NCBI GenBank assembly: GCA_037176725.1
Contig: JAZBRS010000020.1
Span: forward strand, 96,552,501-96,616,500
From: Posidonia oceanica
Taxonomy: Eukaryota > Streptophyta > Magnoliopsida > Alismatales > Posidoniaceae
Direction: 5' to 3'
DNA length: 64,000 bases
Positions 10,466-20,714 of this stretch are shown piece after piece. Position numbers and translations under genes: made by a program. The notes beneath the pieces are model-generated. The model was not told the origin of the DNA and ran no database searches. It saw only the letters and a list, made by a program, of their open reading frames with translations. Each line of letters opens with the position of its first letter. The stretch's first letter is position 1.

Positions 10466-13400
10466 ATGGTATGCCTCAGATCCCTCCCCTCTTTTTTCTT
10501 TTTATATGCCGTCCTCCCCTCTCTCTCCTTCTCTTCCGGAGCGTCGCCGGACAGGGATTGCCCGCGATGAGCTGGGGCTCGCTGTGGTGCCGGCGGTGAT
10601 GGGTTCCACGACTGTGGCTTTGCATGGCTGGTTGCCGATGTGGGGATGCTTGGCAGTTGGGACTGCACGGAGGTGAGTGTGGCCAGAGGTGGGTGCTTGC
10701 ACGGAGGTGGCACTCGGTTGCTCGGGCTGTGATGGGTGCTGCCCGTGAGTGTGGCCGACGGTTGGGACTCCCACTTGCATTTTCGGTTAGCCACAGTGAA
10801 TGCCACCATGCCACAGATGATCTATGCTTGATTTTTTACCCCTTTTGTTTTGGATGTATACCATGCTTGATGTATGCCATATTTAGTTCATCTTCATGAT
10901 AAATGATGATGATTTTTTTCTGATCTGATCTGAATGTCATAAACAAGCTTGTGTACATGATCAAATCTGTGTCCTGCCTTCTTGGTTTTTTTTTTATATG
11001 CCAGACTGAATGCCATGCTTGTTTTCTCATTTACTGATTTCCGCAACAGATTTGTAATTTCCGGCTTGATGTAATGTACCGTGAACCTGTTTGAAATTGC
11101 ATGATTAAATCTGGCACTGCTCTACTGATCTATTTGCAAGCTATGCTCTCCTTTTTCTACTGAATATGGTATGCTAAATAGGCCCCCGGACTTGGCATTT
11201 AAATTCTGAAACTTTGCCTGTATGTATTTGGCTGCTTTGAGCTGTATTCGGATTTTTCTATCAAACCCGATGATGCTTTGTTTAGGTTTGTCTGAATTTT
11301 GACATAATATGTCGAATATGTGCTTGCTTGCTATGCACTGTATTCCTGTTAGGCTTGGAGATGCCTTGTTTGATTTTGGCTGCATTTTTAATAGCAGTAT
11401 CTGTCCAAATATGTGATAAAAAATATGCTTGTGTTGCCATTTGCCTGATTTACATGCACCTGTGATGTTCTTATGGCATGCCTGTTGTTTGCATTTGCGT
11501 GTGCATAATCCCGCTCATGCTGGGCATTATTTCGTGAAATAAATGCTATTGTGTTTCTTTCTTGCACTTAGAATATGATATGCTTTGAGCCTCTTGACTT
11601 TTGCTTTGCAGTCTGGTTCGAGGCGAGCGGGTGCGAGCGGCGCCTCGAGCTTGAGGTCCCGGGGACAGCGAGCCTCGGGATCCCAGGCGTCTGGGGGCAT
11701 TTTCGACTCGGATGACTCACGGGAGGGTTCCGTTAGTCCAGGTCCAGCCATTCCCTTAGAGGTAGACTTGAAACCCAGCTTTTCGATCTGTACTTTGGTT
11801 TCTACTTTCGTCTGCTTCTGATTCATGCTTCGAACTTTTGGCAGGAAGCAGGAAATTATGAGGGCCGCCTGCTTAGCAGGGACCACATCTGCGACCAGGA
11901 CTGCTTTGAGGTAAGGCAACTCTTCCCCTATTAGTCACTTGCTTCGCATGCACATTGGCCCTTTCTGACCTGTTCTGCTGCTTATGCAGGATGGGAACCC
12001 CTGCCGGGTGATGCAGTGCGGCTGGGCACCGATGTTGGCTCATTTTCACCGTCTGTCGGACTTTTTGCGGGACTTTTTGCTACATCAGAGTCCTTTTGGC
12101 AGCTTTCTGAGGATTCCAGCCATCCACGGCCACTACAACTCCTTCCGAGCTTTGGTTGAGCGGTGGCAGTTCGAGACGCACACCTTCCACTTCCCGTACG
12201 GGGAGATGACGATTCTGCCCGAGCACTGGGCCCTGCTGTCTGGACTGACTTTTGGAGGAGAGCCCATAGTGGGCAAGGGCATTCTGGGATACGCCAGAGT
12301 TCCTGAGTTGCTAGGGAGGCCAGCGCCGGATCAAACGCACTCGACCTACAACTTCCGCGCGTCATGGCTGTGGGAGTGGAGCGGGATTTGGCCGGACCCA
12401 GCCCCTGGCTCAGCGGAGGCAGCTTTCGTCCTTCGCCACTTCTTGCTAGACCTGCTAAGGGTCGTCTTCAGCGACATGTCCAGATATTGCGTCCACGCAG
12501 ATTGGCTCGTCTACCTAGCTGACTTGGGCGAGCTTTGGCGCTATGACTGGGGAGGCACCAGCTATGCATATCTCTTGTGCGGCCTGGACGACGTGGTTCG
12601 CAAGAACCATCGGTCGTACGTGGGCCTATACCCCTTGATCACTGTAAGTGTTTAGTTTGCTTCTGTTCTGCATTGCTTCCAACTCTGTTTATTTATTGGC
12701 TGTACTGACATGTTTGCCTGCTTGCCTTGCAGTACTGGGCGATGGAGCACTCTTGGCAGGGACATTACTTCTTCTGCCTTCGTCCCGAGCTTCTTCCACT
12801 TCCCCGGCAGTGGTGCGAGCCAGATCACTTGGCGGCCTCGGGGGTCTACGGGTACGAGTCATACCAGTACCTCCTGGATATCATCCAGGCTGACAAGGTG
12901 AGCTTTAAATTTCAGTTTGCATTAGCTGCTTAGAAAAAACTATTCTAATGATTGTTCTGTTCACTTTCAGATGGACCTGCGCCCTTTTCTGAGGTACGAG
13001 ACCTTGGAGTGGGCTCCCCTGGTCTCGGGCCAGAGGCTGAGGAGAGTGCAGGTTCAGTTCTTCCGCCTGAAACAATATGCTTACTACCTCCCTGGGTGGG
13101 TTCGTCACCAGTTCACTCGGGCGTTCAGCATCCCGAGGCTGCCGCCTGCTAATATGGTGTCCGAGGTTCTGACTCGGGCTGCTACCAGGACTGCTTTGGC
13201 TACGTCGGCGATGGCCCGGAGCCGGTTCACCATCCAAGAGGTCTCCCACGACGAGTACATGGATTGGTTCAAGCGGGTTGGCAAACCGCACTTGTTCTCG
13301 GAGGATCTTCGGGAGGGACAGACGCAGATGTGGTACAACGAAGGCTGGAGTCAGGTAAAGGACTCCCAATACCGCTGTAGATCTGATAAATGTAGTATCT

Positions 13401-13909
13401 GTCTTCACATCCTGACTCTTTGACTTGAATACAGGCTTTCGAGGTGTGACTGCGGGATTGGATGTAGCAGATGCGGGCAGCTTGGGTAAAATAGCTGTAG
13501 AATAGCTTTTAACTTTGCTTGTAAACATATATCTGTCTGCTCTGACATATCTGGTTCTTTGGCACAGGCGAGGCGGCAGCGACGGCTTCCAGAGGTACAA
13601 GCTTGAATTAAATGCAAATAGCTTAATTTACCATAAATGCTTGCTAAATGTCTTATGTTTGCTTTTCAGGGGAGTAGCTCCCGTCCAGCCGTCAACGCTG
13701 AGTCCAGTGGGGAGTTCAACGTGGACTTCGCCTTGGTGGATGTGTCAGATGCAGAGTCTCTTGCCAGGGTGTGCAGCACGGGGCCAGGTCCCTCACAGTC
13801 TCGACCAGTTGCTGCCAGACTTGCCAGGAGACTACGAAGAAAGCAGGACAGGGAAGGCCTCCTGAGGATCCATGGCACCCCGCCTCCTGACTTGTCAGAG
13901 GAAGACTAA
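10466..13909 (+). pseudogene. Plant mobile domain (aminotransferase-like) gene carried antisense in element B
   Basis: The plant mobile domain (PMD, PF10536 type) occurs in the MAIN/MAIL silencing factors and in transposons. Nine exons can be joined, all in phase 0: 10466-10468 (ATG alone), 11612-11761, 11845-11910, 11990-12643, 12733-12897, 12971-13354, 13435-13485, 13568-13594, 13670-13909 (580 codons). The diagnostic stretch is in exon 4: ALVERWQFETHTFHFPYGEM, followed by the acidic/aromatic core. The C-terminus is charged and serine-rich. Two stops interrupt exon 7 (TGA 13447-13449, TAG 13465-13467). In frame they look like TGG to TGA and CAG to TAG changes, so this copy is probably dead. 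The single-ATG first exon is inferred from ATG abutting GTATGC. The strand is opposite to gag-pol, so the introns would be invisible to splicing of the genomic transcript, which explains their survival. Family call is strong; first exon uncertain. Confidence 0.82.
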
Positions 13910-14439
13910 GTGCCTGTAGTCATGGAATTTTGTTTGCTGGACTGTTTGCATTTTGTTTGCTTTCTTTATGCTTTATCCTCTGTCTGTACTCCTGATACTG
14001 TAAACTGAATTGAATATGGAATGCAAAAAATGCCCGGGGGGCTCTTTGGATGGCAAAATATGTGTATCTGTGCTTGTACTGAATGCATGCGTCTGTATAA
14101 TCAAGCAAGTGGCCTCTTTTGCAGTTTTCCGGAGGTTCCATGGGTTATAGGCGACTTTAGTTAACTTAAGTCACAGCCAGAATTTTTACTGAAACAAGCA
14201 CGGGACCTCCACGCGGGATCGGAATGCAGGACCTCGACGCAGGACCAAGAGGCCTATCCTTGTGTTACGTGATCTGCACTTCTAGGGCACCTATTTATAT
14301 GCCCCCCACAGCCCATGGGAGTGCTAGACACCTCCCAAGAACCCTGTGGCCTCCCCTTCTCCCCTTTTTCTCCAAAATGGTGGGTTTCTCTTGCTTTTTC
14401 CTTAATTTCCATGGTTGACCCATCACACCCTAGGTCTCC
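13910..14439 (+). other. Spacer between the two antisense genes, with a candidate promoter
   Basis: The 3' flank of the mobile-domain gene is T/G-rich up to about 14140. Near 14200-14250 are phrases with ACGCGGGA and GACCTCGACGCAGGACC that recur in LTR B (near 25020) and at 16050-16100. A TATTTATA box lies at 14292-14299. A short frame with ATG at 14379 does not connect convincingly to the downstream exon, so the first exon of the next gene is undetermined. Confidence 0.5.
14291..14300 (+). promoter_or_regulatory. Candidate TATA box for the antisense DUF7745-like gene
   Basis: CTATTTATAT lies about 250 bp upstream of the first recognisable exon at 14548, in a leader-like context. It points with the antisense gene, not with gag-pol. 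Support is positional only. Confidence 0.35.
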
Positions 14440-15833
14440 ATGGTGGGGGGCTCCTGTCGGCTCGACGAGGCTGCTGTGCAGCCTTCCCACTTTCTCTCTT
14501 CTTGGTTTGTTGGGCTCCATTCTGATCTTTGCATTTGTTTTGTGCAGGCTTTTCCCACCTTGGTCACCCCAGTTCATTGCTCAGAGGTACTACGGGCATG
14601 GATCATAAGTCTTACTACCGACGATCGTGAGACACTGCGGTTGTGGGGCATTTCCTCCCAGACACTGAATGTAGCCGAGGTGGAAGTCAGTCGTCACCTC
14701 CTCTGCACTGCGGCGAGGTTCTGGAAGCCTTTGTTCCACGTTTTCCGCTTCGGTTTAGTGGAAATGACGGCCACCCTGGAGGAGGTGCACCGAATCTGCG
14801 GCTTGTCGCCACTGTCAGGGCCTGCTGTGTTTATGAGACGCAAGGGCTATGTGTCCGTCCTACGTCAATTGACAGGCCTCACTCCTAGGGAGTGTGCAGA
14901 AAGGTTGATCCGTACTGACGGCCAACACATAGGATTCACCTGGAATATTTTGAGCAGATGATCCCGAGGCGTGCCACCTTGGGCGATGAGTTGTGGCTTA
15001 AGGGGTTCGTCACCCGCTTCCTTGGTGAGCTGATCTTTGGCCATGGCCAGCTGGCTGTCGCCGTTGAGGTGGCCGAGGTAGCCTTGGCTATAGTAACCCG
15101 GTAGATTGATCTGGCGCCGGTGATTTTGGCAGAGACCTTCCGTGGGCTGGACAGGGTCTCACACTGCTGTCGCCATTTCCACGAGTGTGCAGCTATGATT
15201 GAGGTAAAACTGCCCATTATAACTGTCCAGATGGCCTAATCTGTTTCTGCTCTGCTGACTCTATTATGCTCTTTCTTTCAGGTCTGGCTGGCCTGTCACA
15301 TGGGGGCAATGGCTATCCACCCTCAGCGTCCTGTTTTTGAAAGCTACTACCGCTCTGGGCATGCTCGGGCCATAGGGAGCGTCCAGGAAGAGTATGAGAA
15401 GCTGGAGGGGCTGACTGAGGATACCGTGGTATGGCGGATTCTCCCCACCGCGGTGGATCCATTTACCGTGTTCTTTAATGGAAACAATACACGGTTGGTC
15501 GTCCTACCGGGGTTAACTGGGGGTGTTGAGTTTCATCTCATCCGAGTGCTACGACAGTTCGGCCTTCGCCAGGATGCATTCACTGAGGGTCACATGCCCG
15601 AGAGATTCCGGTCTTATTCGCTCAATTCTTCAGTGATGACGGAGAAGCTAGCCCGGCTTATGAGAGGCGGAATAAGATCCACTGGCATAGCTGCGGTGCT
15701 TGGCTCAGACTGTACTGCTGGGTACATTGCTGAGGTGCAAGCAACATGGCCCATCTGCGAGGTCCCACCTAGTGGTCCTCTGTTCAGCAATGCCGGGAGC
15801 TCCAAGAGGGTGCGGCCTAGCTTGGATGGATGA
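14440..15833 (+). pseudogene. DUF7745-like gene carried antisense in element B
   Basis: The protein resembles plant DUF7745-type proteins, an uncharacterised family often annotated near retrotransposons; its function is unknown. Main exons are about 14548-15203 and 15282-15833, separated by a 78-bp GT/AG intron (15204-15281). The frame is open from 14440, but the acceptor TGTGCAG at 14541-14547 suggests a further 5' exon. Recognisable core: RHLLCTAARFWKPLFHVFRF then a LEEVHRICG-type segment; the second exon carries GSVQEEYEKLEGLTEDTVVW. Damage: a 1-base deletion near 14938 (exon length 656, where 657 keeps phase) and an in-frame TAG near 15101, where the copy in element C has CAG. The second exon is undamaged. 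It is co-oriented with, and 0.6 kb behind, the mobile-domain gene, both opposite to pol. Confidence 0.75.
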
Positions 15834-17337
15834 AGGCAAAGTGTAACATGTTGATCATCCCTGTGACTTGTGCGAGTTAAATTCAATGCTTGTAACCGGA
15901 TTTTAATGAATATGAAGCTATTATGATGTTGTGTTATGCTTCCATATTGGCTTCCGTTTGTGGCGCTTGGGGCCTTCTTGGTCTAGTAAGCAAAATGCAA
16001 CCCAATCCACTAGTAGCTGTTCTGCAGTCAAAACCTTGTTAAACACGCGGTAACTACATGCGGGCGCCTCACGCGGGAGATAAGCGCGGGATCTACACGC
16101 GGGGATGGTTTAACAGGCAACTGTCAGTGTTTTCCTCCCCTCTGAGTGATGTAAGGGGGTCGGGCGTAGCCTCCTGACTTTGTGTCTGTGACCCTCAAGC
16201 CGTGGGCAAGTCTGCTCTGCCTCCTATCAAGGATTCTACCTCTGCATTGTGATCCATTAGCAAAGTCTGGCCTGAACTCGGTGTATTCTTCGACACTGGC
16301 TCGCTGTTGGCGGCCCCTGACTGATGTTGGGTCAGCGATGCATGTCCGGTTTAGGAATGTCCTGTCCTTAGCCATACTGGCCCAGTGATCTCTGTAGCGG
16401 GCAACGAGTGCCTTGGCTCGGAACCGAGCAGGAACCTTGCAGTGTTCGGCAAAGAGATGCTAAATGAATGCATGATTGATGCGAATACTTTGTCGTCCTC
16501 AGTATACGAAATGCTTTCAATGCCTACCATGGAGAAGGGAGTGGTCTCAAACCTTATCTGACCCTATCTAGACTCTTAGCTGCTGGTGGCACTTGGGGAA
16601 GGGTAAGGGTGTGTTTGTTTGGTGGTGAGATGAGAATGGGCTTCGTGCCAAACCCTCTCTGAGACCTACACCTTCTCTTTTAATTCTTTTATTTTGCTCC
16701 CACATAGACGAGCAGGCTCACTCTATCCCTGACTTGGAGGTAATGGATGCCTGGTCTGGTGTTCAAGAGTTGTCACTGCTAAAGGGGTGACTAGTCCCTG
16801 GGGGAATGTGTGCTTCCCAGGCATGGGCTTCGACTCCTCTCCAAGGTTGGTTGAGGGAATGGGGCTACTCTACTCGCCTCTGACTCTAGGGCTAGCTTCT
16901 ATCTTCGCCTTCTATCTTCTTGTTTCTTTTGTGCCCTAGTAGGCGGATATATAAATTTTTTCTATGGCTCACACTCTTGCTCTCGCCCTAGCATTTTGTC
17001 TCCCTCTTGAGGTATAGGTCCAAGGAGGTTTGAACATTTCGTCCATTCTCATATTGAAGGTGGCTCCCTTACTGACTAAGACATCCAGGTAGGACCATAT
17101 GAAGCGAGGTTGGATCCCTCCTTAAGCAGGCAAGCTTTTCCGATTTTCCTCATTGGACCATGATTGTAATGCATGATGATGGTATTGTATGCTACGTGCA
17201 GATGCTGTTTATGACTGGCCGAATAGCATGTAAAGCAAATAAAAGAGTGCAAATGCGAGTGCATGATAGCGGGATGATCATGCATGCATGAAATTCAAGG
17301 GAAATGGTGTTCTGCAAGGCAAGGATACAGTTCCAGA
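15834..17337. other. Non-coding region between the antisense cassette and pol, conserved with element C
   Basis: No gene is supported. From about 16500 to 17130 the sequence matches 45880-46740 of element C in the same orientation. Shared phrases include TTTGCTCCCACATAG, CTTGGAGGTAATGGATGCCTG-like text, CACGCTCTCGC-like text and AGCAGGCAAGC. This anchors the comparison of the two elements on the pol side of the accessory genes. Around 16050-16100 are several ACGCGGG phrases also found in the LTR. Confidence 0.7.
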
Positions 17338-20300
17338 TCACTGGTAGTATTTCTTGAGGTAGCAGGCATTGACTGGCTTGGACTGCTCGACCTGATCCAT
17401 GCTCTTGAGGATCGCTGCGCCCCCAGAGAATATTTGCTTGATGATGTAAGGACCACGCCAGTTGGGCCGGAATTTGCCTCGACCGTCAAGGAGGTGAATA
17501 GCTCGTAGGACCAAGTCACCCGGCGTGAAGCTTCTAGGCCTGACTTTCTTCTGATAGGATCTGGTCATCCTCTTCTGATAGCATTGAGCGTGGTGCATCA
17601 CCTACAGTCTACGCTCGTCGATCAGGTTCAACTGGGCGCAGCGGTCTTCGACCCATTCCGCTTCTTCCAGTTCTGCCTCCTTTAGAATCGGTAAGGACGG
17701 GATCTCAACTTCAACCGATAAAACCGCCTCCATGCCATAGACCAGTGAATATGGAGTTGCTCCTGTCGAGGTCCGGACCGATGTTCTATAGGCCCATAGC
17801 GCGTATGGGAGCTTGTCGTGCCAGTCCTTGTGAGTTTCTGCCATCTTCTTGAGGATCTTTAGCAAGTTCTTGTTGGCCGACTCAACTGCGCCATTCATGT
17901 GTGGACGATAAGGGGAGGACTTGTGGTGTTTGATCTTGAAACTGTGCATGCATTCCTCCATTCTCTTGGCTATGAAGTTCATGCCATTGTCAGAGATGAG
18001 CGCATACGGGACCCTGTAACGAGCAATGATATTGTTCCTGATGAACTTCTCCGTTACTACGGCCGTTACTGTCTTGTACGAGGCCGTCTCTACCCATTTG
18101 GTAAAGTAGTCGATTGCCACAAGGATGAAGCGATGACTGTTGGAGGCTACAGGATGGATTGCGCCGATGACATCAATTCCCCAAGTGGAGAAAGGCCAAG
18201 GTGACGTCATGCTGTGAAGCTGCTGCAGTGGCGCATGGATGAAATTCCCATGTATCTGACAGTTGTGACATTTGCGCACGAACCGGCAACAATCTGCCTC
18301 CATAGTGGACCAGAACTAGCCTTGCAGCATAATTTTCTTGGCCAGTAACATGCCGTTCATGTGGGGGCCGCATGTCCCTGCATGGATCTGAAGCATCAGC
18401 ATGTCAGCCTCTTTTTCGTCTGCGCAGTGCAAAAGCATCTGATTGTAGAACCTTCTGTAGAGATGTCCTGCTCCCAAGACATACTTGGACACCAAGCGTG
18501 CCATAGTCTTTCTATCTACTGCTGATGTGCCGGTTGGGAGGTTGCCAGACTCCAGGAAGACCTTGATGTCATGGTACCAGGGTGGCTCTTCCGTAATAAC
18601 TGCTTCCTCGATACTCATGCAGTGTGCGGGCTGCTCGATGCGGGTAACTAATACGTCCACTGCATTGTCTTCGGGTATGGAGAGCCAGGATGCTAAGGTT
18701 GCCAAAGCGTCTGCATAGGCATTCTTGGCTCTATTCATGAAGGTGAAGCTTGTCTCCTCGAAATGCTCGATCAGTTCCAGCAGGTACTCAAGGTATGGCA
18801 CCAGCTTGGGGTCCTTGGTCCTCCAGTCGCCATTGACTTGGGAGACGACTAGCATTGCATCGCCGTGCACATGCAGCTTCCGCACGCCATGCTCGAGTGC
18901 GACTCGCAGTCCTAAGATGCAGGCTTCATACTCTGCCTCGTTGTTGGTGCAGCTGAAGGTCATTTTCCTGGCAAACGGGATTAGTTCTCCCTATGGTGTT
19001 GCTAGGACTGCTCCAATGCCTCTGCTTCTTTTGTTGACGGCGCCGTCAAAAAACATGTGCCATTGAAATCCGTCCTCAGGATCCTTCTGTTCGGCATCTT
19101 CCAAGGCAAACAAGATGTCCTCATCTGGAAACTGTGTCTGCAAGGGCTGATATTCAGGCAATGGTAAGTTGGCCAGGTGGTCTGCTACAGCCTGTCCCTT
19201 CATCGACTTCTAGGTGACGAAGGTGATGTCGTACTGAGATAAGAGCACTTGCCACTTGACACACCAGCCTACTAGTGCGGGCTTCTGAAACAAATATTTC
19301 ATTAGATCATGTCGGCACAAGAGTAGCACAGGGTAGGCCATCATATAGTGCCTCAGCTTTTGCATGGCCCAAACTAGGGAAAGGTAGGTTTTCTCGATCA
19401 TTGTATACCTGGCTTCACAATCATTGAGCTTCCTGCTCAGGTAGTAGATGGCGCGCTCTTTGCGACCTGATTCATCATGCTGGCCCAGGACTGTGCCTAT
19501 AGAGTGCTGCGTCGTTGAGAGGTACAGTAGCAGAGGTCTTCCTGGTGTGGGAGGAACCGAGATAGGGGGCTTAGTTAGGAGCTGCTTGATCTTTTCAAAC
19601 GCGGCTTGGCATTCGTCGCTCCACTGGATCTGCGCATTTTTTCTCAAGAGCTTGAAGATCGGCTCACAGATGGGCGTGAGCTATGCGATGAATCGACTGA
19701 TATACTGCAGTCGCCCCAGTAGGCCTCGAACCTCCTTTTCAGTAGCAGGGGATGGCATTTCAATGATGGCTTGGGCTTTGCTGGGATCTACCTCAATCCC
19801 CCTCTGGCTGACAATATACCCTAAGAGTTTTCCAGATGATACGTCGAAGATGCATTTGTTGGGATTGAGCCTGAGCTTATAGCGCCTAAGGCGGTCGAAC
19901 AGCTTCTTCAGGCAGGTAAGGTGGTCTTCGGGCTCCCGGGACTTGGCGATCATATCATCCACGTAGATCTCTACTTCCTGATGCATGAGGTCGTGGAACA
20001 GAGTCGTCATTGCCCTCTGGTAAGTTGCCCCAGCATTTTTTAGCCCAAATGGCATTACTCTGTAGCAGAAGACTCCCTAGCGGGTGATGAAGGATGTCTT
20101 TTCCATGTCTTCTTCTGCCATTTTAATCTGATTATAGCCTGAAAAGCCATCCATGAAAGATAGCATCTTGTGACCTGCTGTATTGTCTACCAGAACGTCT
20201 ATGTGCGGTAGAGGAAAGTCATCCTTGGGACTGGCTTTGTTCAGATCTCTGTAGTCGATGCATATGCAGACCTTTCCGTCCTTTTTAGGTACAGGCACAA

Positions 20301-20714
20301 CATTGGCGAGCCATTCCAGGTACAGAACGACCTTGAGGAAGCTGACATTATGCTGCTTCATAATTTCCTCCTTGATCATCAACAGCCACTGCGATCGCCA
20401 TCTCCTGAGCTTCTGTTTAACTGGCTTCACATCTGGGTCTAGTGGTAGTGTGTGTACCACTATCTCGACATCTAAGCCAACCATATCATCATAGCTCCAA
20501 GCGAAGACGTCCGCATATTCCGTGAGGAATGCAATGAACTCTTCCCAGGCTTGAGGGGACAATTTGGCACTAATACGGACCTGCTTAATTTCCTCGGCTG
20601 TGCCAATGTTGATGATCTCTGCTTCCTCTTCGACGTGTAGGTTTGGTCCTTCTGGATCGTCACCGAAGGATTGGAACTCAAGCAAAGGTTCGTCATTTTC
20701 TTTTGTGCCTGCAT
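17338..20714 (-). pseudogene. pol: pol of element B: RT, RNase H, second RNase H, integrase
   Basis: This encodes the replication and integration enzymes of the retroelement. In order on the minus strand: RT from about 20310, with IDYRDLNKASPKDDFPLPHI and the YVDD catalytic motif at 19954-19965; Ty3-type RNase H (19640-19210); a second, archaeal-type RNase H (about 19080-18700, FFDGAVNKRSRGIGAV ... NNEAEYEACILGL), the hallmark of the Tat lineage; then integrase with an H-H-C-C finger (KCHNCQIHGNF) and catalytic D (18172-18174), D (17989-17991) and E (17881-17883), spacing D-35-E. The C-terminus ends QSKPVNACYLKKYYQ and has no chromodomain. In-frame stops occur near 20080, 19681, 19210, 18990, 18315 and 17600. 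Most sit where family members have Q (CAG) or W (TGG), and one looks like TAC to TAG. Catalytic residues remain but the frame is dead. Confidence 0.9.
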
